From assembly GCF_003611735.1 (NCBI RefSeq), contig NZ_RAWG01000005.1, positions 1 through 64,000 on the forward strand: a stretch of DNA of 64,000 nt. The letters run 5' to 3'. Within the stretch, counting starts at the first letter, position 1. Each line of letters begins with the position of its first letter. This document shows positions 1-8,049 of the stretch, one piece after another. The notes beneath the pieces were generated by a model. The model saw nothing but the letters and a program-made list of their open reading frames with translations. It was not told the DNA's origin and did not search any database. The position numbers and the translations under genes were made by a program. The stretch is from Corallococcus sicarius (GTDB taxonomy: Bacteria > Myxococcota > Myxococcia > Myxococcales > Myxococcaceae).

Positions 1-120
1 GCCACGTCCAGCACGGAGAAGCCCCGGGGCAGGGGAAGCGGGGCCCGGCCGCCGGCCCGCCCGGCGGGGACGGCTTCGCGGTGACGTGCCTGCCCTGCTT
101 CAAGCTGCCAGAGTGGCTCC
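1..120. other. window edge, no gene assigned
   Basis: Very GC-rich sequence with no start codon supporting a gene inside the window. It may be the end or the beginning of a gene lying mostly outside. The plus strand reads a basic, Pro/Arg-rich tail ending at about position 84, which looks like a disordered C-terminus but cannot be proven. Confidence 0.3.
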
Positions 121-642
121 ATGCCCGCCCCCGCTCCCGTGCGTCTGCGCCCCGCCCGTCTCGATGAGATCGAGCGCGTGCGCGAGATTGAGCGCCTCTC
201 CGCCCGCCGCTTCCTCGGCACGGACCTCGCGGCCCTGGTGGACGACGAGCCCACCGACGCCGCCACGCTCGCGGCCCGCATCGCCACGGGGGGACTGACC
301 GTCGCCGAAGGGGAGGAGGGGAGCCCCGTGGCCTTCCTGATGGCGCGCCCCGTGGAAGGCTGCGGCTACATCGAGCAGGTTGACGTCCTGCCGGAGCACG
401 CCGGCCGGAGGCTGGGGGCCGCGCTGATCGCGGCCCTCGAGCCGGCCTGGCCCGCGCTGTTGCTCTCCACCTTCCGCGACGTGCCGTGGAACGCGCCCTA
501 CTACGCGCGGTTGGGCTTCCGGGTGATCGAAACCCTGACGCCAGCCCTGGAGGCCATCCGCGCCGAACACCTCGCCCGGGGACTTGATGAGAGCCGGCGG
601 GTCTTCATGCGCAAAGGCGGCAGCAAGCTCACCGTGCCCTGA
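121..642 (+). CDS. GNAT family N-acetyltransferase
   Basis: A 173-residue GCN5-related acetyltransferase, expected to move an acetyl group from acetyl-CoA to an amine. The substrate cannot be told from sequence. Residues about 86-107 form the acetyl-CoA motif A (VDVLPEHAGRRLGAALI, with the R/Q-x-x-G-x-A turn), and NAPYYARLGFRV at about 124-135 is the usual C-terminal element with a Tyr general-acid candidate. Length is normal for a single-domain GNAT. It is followed directly by a gene remnant and then by a convergent OsmC-like gene, so it is probably monocistronic. Confidence 0.9.
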   Translation: MPAPAPVRLRPARLDEIERVREIERLSARRFLGTDLAALVDDEPTDAATLAARIATGGLTVAEGEEGSPVAFLMARPVEGCGYIEQVDVLPEHAGRRLGAALIAALEPAWPALLLSTFRDVPWNAPYYARLGFRVIETLTPALEAIRAEHLARGLDESRRVFMRKGGSKLTVP

Positions 643-723
643 GCCACCCTCTCCCGCTTCGAGGGCGGCAAGCTGGCCGAGTACAACGCGTACGTCGACG
701 CGTCGAAGCTCTTCAACCCGTAG
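643..723 (+). pseudogene. C-terminal remnant of an NTF2/SnoaL-like protein
   Basis: Immediately after the GNAT stop, an open frame of 26 codons ending at TAG encodes FEGGKLAEYNAYVDASKL near its end. This resembles the last beta strands of SnoaL/NTF2-like proteins (typically F-x-x-G-K/R-I/L-x-E-x-x-x-Y-x-D). There is no start codon or N-terminal part, so it reads as a relic. Its end overlaps the end of the convergent OsmC-like gene. Confidence 0.4.
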
Positions 724-1141
724 GCTCGGCGGACGCGAAGCGCGTGTCGATGTGCAGCGCGCGCGACAGCGTCAGCGTCACGGGCGTCTTCGCGGCGATT
801 TCGAGCAGCCGGGCCCGCTGCTCCGCCGTCACCGTGTCAGCGCAGTCGAGGACCCGCTCGACGCGCTCACCCGCCGGCTCGCGAAGGAGCTTGAGGCGCA
901 CGACGAGCTTGCCCAGGTCCCACTTCTTCCGCTCCGCGTACATCTTGAGCGTGATGGCCGTGCACGCGCCAAGCGAGCCCATGAGCAACTGGTACGGCGC
1001 GGGGCCCAGGTCCCCTCCGCCGCGCGCCGCCGGTTCATCCGCGATGAACTGGTGGTGTCCGGTGCGGATGTGCTGGGCAAGTCCTTCACCGCTCTCCACC
1101 GTGGCGACGGAGAGCAACACGCTGTCGGGGGCATGGGCCAT
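713..1141 (-). CDS. OsmC family protein
   Basis: A 142-residue OsmC/Ohr-fold protein, a family of thiol peroxidases that reduce organic hydroperoxides. The first cysteine sits in the expected context LGACTA (about C60) on the long helix. The second redox cysteine, normally in a C-P-V motif, appears to be replaced by Thr (AAKTPVTL, about T119), so the classical two-Cys peroxidase reaction is doubtful. An extra Cys lies near residue 100. It starts at ATG 1141, divergent from the NTF2-like gene at 1261. The family call is firm; activity is uncertain. Confidence 0.85.
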   Translation of the reverse strand: MAHAPDSVLLSVATVESGEGLAQHIRTGHHQFIADEPAARGGGDLGPAPYQLLMGSLGACTAITLKMYAERKKWDLGKLVVRLKLLREPAGERVERVLDCADTVTAEQRARLLEIAAKTPVTLTLSRALHIDTRFASAEPTG

Positions 1142-1260
1142 GGGCCCCTTCTACGTCAGGTCGAAGGGCGCGCAAACCTGACACAGGGCTGTCACTGCCA
1201 GGGGGGAGTGTGCAGCGCTTCTTCGATGGGCTGCCCCATCGAGCACCCAGGAGGTTGAAC

Positions 1261-1611
1261 GTGAAGAGTCCCGCGGAGGTGGTGAAGGCGTACTTCGACG
1301 CGTGGAGCACGAAGGACGAGTCCCTGTTGCGCAGCACGCTCGCGCCGGACGTGAGCTTCGTCGGGGCGCTCGGCGCGGCGGAGGGCGCGGAGGCCTGCGT
1401 GAAGGGGCTCCTCAACGGCATGTGGAAGGTGTCGCCCCAGGTGACGGTGCTGCACCGCTTCGTGGATGGGGACGAGGTGCTGACCTGGTTCGAGATCCAT
1501 CCCTCCGAGCGGCAGCCGGTCCCGGTGGCGAACTGGAGCCACGTCGAGAACGGCCGCATCACCCGCATCCGCGTCACCTTCGACCCGCGCCCGCTGCTGG
1601 AGAAGCGTTAG
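1261..1611 (+). CDS. nuclear transport factor 2 (SnoaL-like) family protein
   Basis: A 116-residue NTF2-like alpha+beta cone-fold protein. The N-terminal helix VVKAYFDAWSTKDESLLRSTLAPDVSF is typical, as is the C-terminal WSHVENGRITRIRVTFDPRPLL. I chose the GTG start at 1261 because GGAGG lies just upstream at about 1250-1254; an upstream ATG at 1210 would add a non-conserved stretch. The family includes small-molecule isomerases and many proteins of unknown role, so no reaction is assigned. It converges on the lipoprotein gene ending at 1608, overlapping by a few bases. Confidence 0.85.
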   Translation: MKSPAEVVKAYFDAWSTKDESLLRSTLAPDVSFVGALGAAEGAEACVKGLLNGMWKVSPQVTVLHRFVDGDEVLTWFEIHPSERQPVPVANWSHVENGRITRIRVTFDPRPLLEKR

Positions 1612-2951
1612 GGACCCGCGAAGAGATACGAGCCGTGCATGAAGGTGAAGAGCTTCTCGTAGTTCGCCGCGTAGTTCACCGACGCCGGGGCGGAGTCCTC
1701 GGCATAGACCGTCGTGCCGGGAGCCCCGTCGAGGGACCGCCTGACGATGACGTCGACGAACGCCTTATCCCGCCGGCCACTTGGGGTGTAGAGGGCGCCT
1801 GCACCATCCAGCAGCCCGAACTCACCACTGTAGACATCCTCGGGGAACGTGCCGTACGTGCCCTCCAGGGTCGCGACGCCGTCATGGCCGATGTGCCACA
1901 GCTGCTGGACAGTGGCGGCCTGGGAGAGGGCCATCCGAAAGCCCGTCGCATGTGCGCGTGCGTCGATGAAGGTGTGGAAGGCCGGCAACCCGGTGACAGG
2001 GAGGACGATCCGCTCCGGGGTCAGCACGAGGAACTCCAAGGAGGAGGGCCCGCGTGCGAGCAGGTGGTTCGAGGCGTTCCACGCCATCAGCCGTTGCCCG
2101 GACGACACGACCTCCCCCGCGACGTTGTAGTAGATGTTCGTCCCTCCGCCAGAGCCGCAGGTGTAGGCAATGGCGCCGGTGCCCGCCTGCATGACGAACG
2201 CCCCGACGTCCTCGGCGATGCCGCACGCTGGCGCCGGAAGCCGGGTGTCGTTCTCATTTCCGTTGGAAGGGTACGAGCGGGTCCTCCCCTCGATCTTGAA
2301 GGAGTCCGGAACGAAGACCACCACCCGTTGCGGAGTCTTCTCCTCGTTGATGTAGTGGATGCGGCCGGTGGGTGAGACCGTCGCATTGCCGCGACCGGAG
2401 CCGTAGCAGCCGAAGCCCACCTGCGCGCGCGCGGGCGTCAGGACGCTGGAGATGGCGTCCTGGTAGCAGGCGCCCTCGGAGAGCGTGCCCCAGATGAGCA
2501 CGTCATTCCCGGCCGTCGGCGCGGACTGGCACTGATTGTCCTGTCCGCACGTCGCCGCCCAGAGGGAGCCGCTGGCACAGTCGTCGGAGGTGTTGCACCG
2601 GCCAGGCTGGAGATCGCATTTCCGCGTCGAGTCGTTGCAGACCTCGTGGGACTGGCAGTCCGTCGCCGACAGGCAGGAGCCCTCCGCGAGCTCGCAGGTG
2701 TACCCGGTCCCGCAGACCTCCCACTTCTGGCACTGCGTGCTGCTGCTGCACATCCCCTCGCGCGGCTCGCACCGCCGGTCCGCCGAACAGGCCTCCCAGC
2801 CCCGGCAATCGCCATCGCCGCCGCACCCGGTGCAGAGCCCTTCCTGGCAGCGCAGGCCCGGCAGACAGCCGAAGTCGTTCTCGCACAATCCCTCGGGCGT
2901 ACTCGTGCACGCGAGGAACAGCACCGCACCCCACACCACGAACGAACGCAT
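1608..2951 (-). CDS. Cys-rich lipoprotein of unknown function
   Basis: A predicted outer-membrane or surface lipoprotein of about 447 residues. The N-terminus is a short hydrophobic signal ending in the lipobox LFLAC, with the lipidated Cys at about residue 15. Residues about 20-145 contain roughly twenty cysteines spaced in pairs (C-x5-C-like, resembling EGF/Dickkopf-type disulfide modules common in myxobacterial lipoproteins). A larger C-terminal domain of about 300 residues has no motif I recognise. The start is ATG 2951 (a GTG at 2954 is possible), overlapping the stop of the upstream gene, so the two are almost certainly co-translated and may work together. Confidence 0.75.
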   Translation of the reverse strand: MRSFVVWGAVLFLACTSTPEGLCENDFGCLPGLRCQEGLCTGCGGDGDCRGWEACSADRRCEPREGMCSSSTQCQKWEVCGTGYTCELAEGSCLSATDCQSHEVCNDSTRKCDLQPGRCNTSDDCASGSLWAATCGQDNQCQSAPTAGNDVLIWGTLSEGACYQDAISSVLTPARAQVGFGCYGSGRGNATVSPTGRIHYINEEKTPQRVVVFVPDSFKIEGRTRSYPSNGNENDTRLPAPACGIAEDVGAFVMQAGTGAIAYTCGSGGGTNIYYNVAGEVVSSGQRLMAWNASNHLLARGPSSLEFLVLTPERIVLPVTGLPAFHTFIDARAHATGFRMALSQAATVQQLWHIGHDGVATLEGTYGTFPEDVYSGEFGLLDGAGALYTPSGRRDKAFVDVIVRRSLDGAPGTTVYAEDSAPASVNYAANYEKLFTFMHGSYLFAGP

Positions 2952-3898
2952 CACCAGCGCCCTCTCACGTAGAAGTTCCCGCCGCCCTGGCCATCCGAGT
3001 CGAATGACACGGTCGACAAGCCCCAGAAGGTGAGCCCCGTGAGCGCGACGACGCCGCCGCCAATCATCAGGGTGTTCGCCAGCGTGTTGTAGGTCTTCAC
3101 CTGGTCATACCTCGGGCGGTCCGCCGGCACGAGGCGGCCCTCGGTGTAGCGGTTGGAGAGGTCATTGTTCAGGCTGCGGCTGCGCAGCCCGAAGAACCCG
3201 CCGGTGCCCAGCACGAGCGCGCCGCCAATCGACGCGTAGATGCCCGTCTTCCGCATCCACCCGGACGCGCTGGGCCTGGGCTGGTCGTAGAGCGAGTCGG
3301 AGGAGTGCGACGCCGAGCCCTGCTCATACAGCGGGTCGAGTTCACCGGCGGGCTGGGGCGTGGCCGCGACGGCCTGCGCCTGCGGCGCGGGACGGACCTC
3401 GGCCTGGGGTTCGGTGGGGGCCACGGCGTCCGCGACCGGGGTGGACTTCAGCTCGGTGGCGGCTTTCTCCAACTGCTCGATCGCGAAGTGCGCCGGCCGC
3501 AGGTCCAGGAACCCGGCGACGAAGCGGAAGTTGACGGGCTTCGTCCGCTGCTGCTGGGCGGTGATGAGCGACAGGGTGACGGAGACCATCCCTTCCTCCA
3601 TCGCCGCCTCGGCGTAGATGACGGCGCCCCCACGCCCGAGCCCGGCCAGGCATTCCGTCGTCGCCTTGGGCGCACACGATGCCTTCAGCGGCACGGGGCC
3701 GCGCAGGACGAACGTTCCAAACCGCCGGTCACTTGAACGGACCCCGGACTCGATGAGCCCCTCCGCGTCGGTGCGGATCTTCGGGTCGAGATTTCCCTGT
3801 ACCGGGTAGAGGCTGACCACGATCTGCGCGCGGGCAATTCCAGGCACCGCGAGGATCGCCGTCAGCACGAACAGTCGAACGACTCGTGCGAGCAGCAT
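2951..3898 (-). CDS. secreted/membrane protein of unknown function
   Basis: A 315-residue protein with a clear Sec signal peptide (LFVLTAILAVPGIARAQ, cleavage after about residue 24). About 170 residues of probable periplasmic domain follow, with an Ala/Pro/Glu-rich linker around residues 150-185 and two hydrophobic segments near 220-240 and 275-297. The last segment is followed by a short Gly-rich tail. It lies upstream of and overlaps the Cys-rich lipoprotein gene, suggesting an envelope pair. I do not recognise the family. Confidence 0.7.
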   Translation of the reverse strand: MLLARVVRLFVLTAILAVPGIARAQIVVSLYPVQGNLDPKIRTDAEGLIESGVRSSDRRFGTFVLRGPVPLKASCAPKATTECLAGLGRGGAVIYAEAAMEEGMVSVTLSLITAQQQRTKPVNFRFVAGFLDLRPAHFAIEQLEKAATELKSTPVADAVAPTEPQAEVRPAPQAQAVAATPQPAGELDPLYEQGSASHSSDSLYDQPRPSASGWMRKTGIYASIGGALVLGTGGFFGLRSRSLNNDLSNRYTEGRLVPADRPRYDQVKTYNTLANTLMIGGGVVALTGLTFWGLSTVSFDSDGQGGGNFYVRGRW

Positions 3899-4245
3899 TG
3901 CGCGGGACGCTATTTCACGAGTGTTCGATTGTAAATATACCGCAAGTGTTCACCGGGTGGGTCGCGCCACACTCAATTTCGTATGGAGTTAGTTCCCGTT
4001 TTCCCTGGCTGCGGACGTCTGGTGTGGAGGTTCAGGGCAGGCGGCGGTCGCACTACGGCGAGCGCGGCGTCAACGGGCCCATCGACGACCTGTGGACCGA
4101 TGCGCCCATCGCCTATCGCAAGCAGAGCGGCGGGGACTACGACATCCCCGCGCTCACGCTGAAGCCGGGCCTGGGCGACGCCCGCGCAAGCGGGTTCCGC
4201 CTCCACGTCCGGCGTCACGACTGACGCGGCCGCGAGCCCTCGCGC
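3899..4245 (+). other. intergenic region with a possible gene fragment
   Basis: Upstream half (3899-4010) is AT-richer than its surroundings and is where the promoter of the minus-strand gene at 3898 would lie. From about 4021 to 4224 a plus-strand frame encodes a plausible protein tail (PIDDLWTDAPIAYRKQSG near its middle) without a credible start. I cannot assign it to a family; it may be a gene relic. Confidence 0.3.
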
Positions 4246-5088
4246 CTACTTGCCCTTGGTCTTCTTCAGGACGGCGGGCTTCGCGGCGGTCGGCTTCGCG
4301 GCGGCCGACTTGGCGAGGACGGTGTTGCGCCGGGCGGCCAGCTCCGGGATCAACAACAGCTCGATGCGACGGTTGCGGGCGCGACCCTGCGGCGAGGCAT
4401 TGGCCGCCAGGGGCCGCGTGTCGCCGTAGCCGGCCGCGAGCATGCGCTTCGCGGGCACGCCGCCCTTGTCCTGGAGGAAGCGCACCACGTTGACGGCGCG
4501 CGCGACGGACAGCTCCCAGTTGGTGGGGAAGGTGGCCTGGAGCTTCTGCGTAGGGGGCGAGTCATCGGTGTGGCCCGACACCTGGATGAGCTTGTCATCC
4601 ACCTTGGCCAGCACGCCGCCCAGCCGGGTGAGGACCTCCTGGCCGCGCGCGCTGATGCTGGCGTCACCCGAATCGAAGATGACCTTGTCGACGAGGTCCA
4701 CCTGGAGGCGGCCCCCGTTCTGCGTCAGGCGGATGGCGCCCTCGGCGATCTCCTTCTTCATCTTGTCCTGGAGGTCCTCGAAGGTGGCCTTGAGTCGGGC
4801 CAGCTCCGCCTCCTGCTCCTGCACCGTCTGGCTGAGCTGGGTCTTCTCGGTGTTGAGCTGGTCCTTCTCGCTGGCCAGCTTCGCGCGCTCGGCCTCCAGC
4901 GCGGCCAGCTTCGTCTCCAGCAACGCCTGCGCGGCCTCGGCCTCGCTGGCCCGGGCGGCCGCCGCCACCGCTGCTGCATCCGCAGCGGTCGTGTTGCGAT
5001 GCGCCAGATAGAGCACCAGGCCCGCCAGCACCGCCACGAGCGCCGTCACCAACCAGGGCACCCAGGCCCTTCCGCGTTCCGTTTCCAT
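4246..5088 (-). CDS. OmpA-family peptidoglycan-binding protein with coiled coil
   Basis: A 280-residue inner-membrane-anchored OmpA/MotB-type protein. The order is one N-terminal transmembrane helix (WLVTALVAVLAGLVLYLAH), then a long coiled coil rich in Ala/Glu/Lys (about 40-115) and an OmpA C-terminal domain (about 130-255). That domain has VSGHTDDSPP, SVARAVNVVRFLQ and GYGDTRPLAAN, the usual peptidoglycan-binding motifs. The tail is Lys/Ala-rich. Start ATG 5088 is preceded by GGAGGT, which decides it against a longer frame. Such proteins link inner membrane or motor complexes to the wall; the partner here is unknown. Confidence 0.9.
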   Translation of the reverse strand: METERGRAWVPWLVTALVAVLAGLVLYLAHRNTTAADAAAVAAAARASEAEAAQALLETKLAALEAERAKLASEKDQLNTEKTQLSQTVQEQEAELARLKATFEDLQDKMKKEIAEGAIRLTQNGGRLQVDLVDKVIFDSGDASISARGQEVLTRLGGVLAKVDDKLIQVSGHTDDSPPTQKLQATFPTNWELSVARAVNVVRFLQDKGGVPAKRMLAAGYGDTRPLAANASPQGRARNRRIELLLIPELAARRNTVLAKSAAAKPTAAKPAVLKKTKGK

Positions 5089-5215
5089 GTCGCGACCTCC
5101 GGGGGAATGGACGGAGGCCACGCTAGTGACATGCCCCGGGTGCGCCTCAATGCGACCGGGTATGTGCAGGTATCTGGAGGTGCATTGTTGCACCCAGGGC
5201 AGATGCGCGGGGGAG

Positions 5216-5713
5216 CTAGCTCGTCTGCGACGCGGACGGGAGGAAGCCCGGGGCCACGGGGTCGCGGCGCGCCTGGAAGCGCCGCCACACCCGGCGCTCC
5301 CACAGGGCACCTCCGAGCAGCACCGCGACGCCGCTCCAGAGCAGCAGCGGATTCTCCTCCAGCGCATGGCTGAGGACGAGCAGGGCGCTGCCGACCACCG
5401 AGATGACGAGCGGCCCCACGCGATGAAGCCGCCACGCCCGCCACGCGCTCACGACGAGCGTCACGCCGATGGCCACCACCAGGAGGAGCAGATGGGTGGA
5501 CTCGGAGAGCGAGACCCCAATCCCCACGAAGGACAGCACCTTGGCATAGGCCGAGAGACACGCGGGGCACACCGCGCAGGCCAGCAGGGGCAGCAGCGAA
5601 GCCCAGCGGCCACCGGGCTCTCCGGCCGGGCTCGAAGCCTCCGCCCGATGATGGGCGCAGTCGCAGGAGGAGCAGGGGGGGACAGGCCCGGCGTTCATCT
5701 TCACTTGAGACAT
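5216..5713 (-). CDS. MerC-like integral membrane protein
   Basis: A 165-residue membrane protein that resembles MerC-type transporters. A Cys-rich N-terminus (PCSSCDCAHH) is followed by four probable helices, the first carrying ACAVCPACLSA, the paired-Cys signature that in MerC binds mercuric ions in the membrane. No other mer genes are adjacent, so metal specificity is not supported by context. Start ATG 5713 has GGAGGGG about 8 bases upstream; an upstream ATG at 5767 is less likely. Confidence 0.7.
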   Translation of the reverse strand: MSQVKMNAGPVPPCSSCDCAHHRAEASSPAGEPGGRWASLLPLLACAVCPACLSAYAKVLSFVGIGVSLSESTHLLLLVVAIGVTLVVSAWRAWRLHRVGPLVISVVGSALLVLSHALEENPLLLWSGVAVLLGGALWERRVWRRFQARRDPVAPGFLPSASQTS

Positions 5714-5906
5714 GGGTGGAACCCCTCCGTGAGCGCCAGCACTCCGGTTCTCGCCTGGGACATCCAAGGCGAGAGGGACGCCTCAGGTATCGCACCGTGG
5801 ACACATTTGCAACTCAGTTGCGTATATGGGCTGTGCGCGCCGCGCCGCAACAGGCTGTTGAAGGTGCCCGCGACGTAGATGAAGGCCCCGGTGCAATGAA
5901 GCAGTG

Positions 5907-6158
5907 TCAGCCGGCTTGAAGGCGCATGAGCATGTGCAGGTAATAGAGGGGCAGGGTGCTGCGCTCGAAGGCAGCGCACAGCAGGAGGACCGCGATGCCC
6001 GCTGCATCCCCGACGACCTCACCGCCATGAAGCGGTTGATGGAACAGCACGTACCCAGGCGTGAAGCGTCCCAGCCTGTCGGAGCCAAGTCCCTCGAGCA
6101 GGATCGCCGCTGCTCCGGCCACGACGGAAACGCCGGACCAGCGCCTGGGGAAATCCAC
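5907..6158 (-). CDS. possible small membrane protein
   Basis: An 83-codon frame starting with GTG, with two hydrophobic stretches (VSVVAGAAAILLEGLG and GIAVLLLCAAFE). It sits in the same orientation between the GST gene and the MerC-like gene, 30 bases after the GST stop. Residue composition looks protein-like, but there is no strong ribosome binding site and I recognise no family. An overlapping alternative frame starting at 6160 looks less plausible. Confidence 0.4.
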   Translation of the reverse strand: MDFPRRWSGVSVVAGAAAILLEGLGSDRLGRFTPGYVLFHQPLHGGEVVGDAAGIAVLLLCAAFERSTLPLYYLHMLMRLQAG

Positions 6159-6188
6159 ATCGTGAGTCTATTGCGGCTGCCTCCCCGG

Positions 6189-6749
6189 TCAGCTGGAAAC
6201 CGCTCGAAGGGTCGCGGGTCGTCGGGTGTGGCGGAGGACGTACTCGACGAGCCGCGCGTGCCCCTCGAGGAGCTTCATCGTGTGCGCCCGATGGAGGATG
6301 GAAGCCATGACGACATCGGCGGCGGTGAAGCCGTTGCCCACGAGCACCTCCCGGCCCTCGAGTCGGCGCTCGACGAGCGAGAGCAGCACCTCCAGCGGAG
6401 GCCCGGCTGTGGGTCGCCCCTGCGCTGCAATCACAGGCTCCAGGGTGACCTCGGCGAAGAGCAGCCATTGGAGATAGTCGCCACGCTCGGGGGAGCCGGG
6501 GGGAGGCGCGAGGCGGTGTTCTGGAAAGCGATCCGCGAGATGGAGGCAGATGGCGGACGATTCGAAGAGGGTGACCTCGCCGTCGACCAGGACGGGAACC
6601 TCTCCCAGCGGGTTGAGCGCGAGGAATTCCGCGGACCTGTGCTCCGACTTCGCCAGGTCCAACCTCACGAGTTCGTAGGGGACCTCGAGTTCCTCCAGCA
6701 GCCAGCGGGGGCGGGTGGCTCGGGTCCTGGGCGCGAAGTAGAGCTTCAT
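6189..6749 (-). CDS. glutathione S-transferase family protein
   Basis: A 186-residue GST-fold protein. The N-terminal thioredoxin-like domain (about 1-75) begins MKLYFAPRTRATRPRWLLEE and contains the cis-Pro/Glu-Ser signature (EVPVLVDGEVTLFESSAI) that binds the gamma-glutamyl part of glutathione. The C-terminal helical domain follows. I place the start at ATG 6749, where family homology begins; ATG 6761 would add four residues. It is divergent from the LysR gene at 6828, the classic arrangement of a regulator and its target. Glutathione use in a bacillithiol-encoding organism is a point of interest, since the GST fold also serves other thiols. Confidence 0.88.
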   Translation of the reverse strand: MKLYFAPRTRATRPRWLLEELEVPYELVRLDLAKSEHRSAEFLALNPLGEVPVLVDGEVTLFESSAICLHLADRFPEHRLAPPPGSPERGDYLQWLLFAEVTLEPVIAAQGRPTAGPPLEVLLSLVERRLEGREVLVGNGFTAADVVMASILHRAHTMKLLEGHARLVEYVLRHTRRPATLRAVSS

Positions 6750-6827
6750 TCGCTCCAACATGGCTGCCCGGGGAGCGCCGGACAATGTGGACGGACTGGA
6801 CACTTTGTCAGGCTAGGCTTGACGAAC

Positions 6828-7688
6828 ATGATCTCGCCCGCCGACATGATCCTCTTCGCCACCGTCGTTCGTGAAGGCAGCTTCACGGCAGCCGCGCGCC
6901 GCATGGGCATCACCAAGCAGGCCACGAGCGAGCGCATCGCGAAGCTGGAGGCGCAGCTCGGGGTGCGCCTCCTGGAGCGAACGACGCGCAAGCTGCGGGT
7001 CACTGGCGCGGGCGCGACCTACTACGACCGCTGCGCGTCCATCGCGGAGCAGGTCGAGGAAGCCAACCGCGAGGTCCAGGAGGGGGGAGACGAGCCCATC
7101 GGGCTGCTGCGAATCGCTTCACCGACGCTCTATGGCCGTCGCTACCTCGTCCCCGTCGTCACCCAGTTCCTCATCACCCATCCGCGCGTGCAGATCGAGC
7201 TGGTGTTGGCCGACCGTCGCATCGACCTCGTCGAGGATGGACTCGACCTGGCGATTCACATCGGGGCGCTCGAGGACTCCTCCTGGGTCGCGCGAAGGCT
7301 CGGAGAGGCCGCCACCTACCTCGTCGCGAGTCCCGGCTACCTGGCCCAGCACGGGAGCCCGCGCGCCAAGGACCTCCAGGCAGCCCGGTGCATCGGGTTC
7401 AATGCCTTCGAGACCTGGAGCGTCGAAGGCGTGAAGTCGCGGATCCACCCCGTGCTCGTGGTGAGCGACCTGGAGGTGGCGTGCGAAGCCGCGATGGCCG
7501 GAGTCGGCATCGCGAGGGTGCCCGACCTCCTGTGCCGCGAAGCCGTCCGCGAGGGCCGCTTGAGGATCCTCTTCGGGCCGAAGCCCGCGGTGCTGCGGCC
7601 CATCTACGCCGTCTACCCGAGTCGCCTCAACCTGCCCGTGAAGGTCCGCCGGTTCGTTGAGGCCCTGGCAGCACACGTCGATGCTTGA
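6828..7688 (+). CDS. LysR family transcriptional regulator
   Basis: A 286-residue LysR-type regulator: winged HTH at about 1-62 (FATVVREGSFTAAARRMGITKQATSERIAKLEAQLG) and a periplasmic-binding-like effector domain at about 90-285. ATG 6828 gives the canonical N-terminus. It is divergent from the GST gene with about 80 bases between starts, so it probably controls that gene and itself. Its TGA stop (6686-6688 of the last line region, i.e. 7686-7688) lies inside the left arm of the ArsR operator. Confidence 0.92.
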   Translation: MISPADMILFATVVREGSFTAAARRMGITKQATSERIAKLEAQLGVRLLERTTRKLRVTGAGATYYDRCASIAEQVEEANREVQEGGDEPIGLLRIASPTLYGRRYLVPVVTQFLITHPRVQIELVLADRRIDLVEDGLDLAIHIGALEDSSWVARRLGEAATYLVASPGYLAQHGSPRAKDLQAARCIGFNAFETWSVEGVKSRIHPVLVVSDLEVACEAAMAGVGIARVPDLLCREAVREGRLRILFGPKPAVLRPIYAVYPSRLNLPVKVRRFVEALAAHVDA

Positions 7689-7718
7689 CAACCAATAAGT
7701 GTAGGCTTATTGGTTGTC
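7687..7718 (+). promoter_or_regulatory. perfect 13-bp inverted repeat, probable ArsR operator
   Basis: Arms GACAACCAATAAG (7687-7699) and CTTATTGGTTGTC (7706-7718) are exact reverse complements around a 6-base spacer TGTAGG. It ends two bases before the ATG of the ArsR-family gene. ArsR/SmtB dimers bind such imperfect or perfect palindromes over their own promoters, so autoregulation is the natural reading. The spacer and right arm (TAGGCTTAT) could contain the -10 region. Confidence 0.75.
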
Positions 7719-7719
7719 C

Positions 7720-8049
7720 ATGCAGAGAGCGGTCGTGGCCGAAGACAAGATCTTCCAGGCGCTGGCGGACCCCAGCCGCAGGGCGATCTTCGAGTCGCTC
7801 ACACGTGGCGAAGCGGCGGTGAAGGACCTGACTGCGCGCTTCGCCATCTCCCAGCCGGCGGTCTCACAGCACCTTGCTGCCTTGAAGGACGCCGGCCTGG
7901 TGAACGGCCGGCGCGAAGGGCGCTGTGTCTACTACCGGGTGGAGCCGCGCGGGATGAAGCCGCTCATCGACTGGATCGCGCACTACCGCGCCTTCTGGAC
8001 GGAGCACGTCGATCGCCTTGAAGAACTGCTGGAGAAAATGGACGAATGA
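7720..8049 (+). CDS. ArsR family transcriptional regulator
   Basis: A 109-residue ArsR-type winged helix repressor (FQALADPSRRAIFESLTRGEAAV, then QPAVSQHLAALKDAGLV as recognition helix and GRCVYYRVEP as wing). No Cys cluster for metal binding is present (a single Cys), so it is likely the non-metal subgroup that pairs with SRPBCC genes. Starts possible are ATG 7720 and TTG 7714; both leave almost no space after the palindrome. Its TGA overlaps the next gene's ATG, so the operon is translationally coupled. Confidence 0.92.
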   Translation: MQRAVVAEDKIFQALADPSRRAIFESLTRGEAAVKDLTARFAISQPAVSQHLAALKDAGLVNGRREGRCVYYRVEPRGMKPLIDWIAHYRAFWTEHVDRLEELLEKMDE

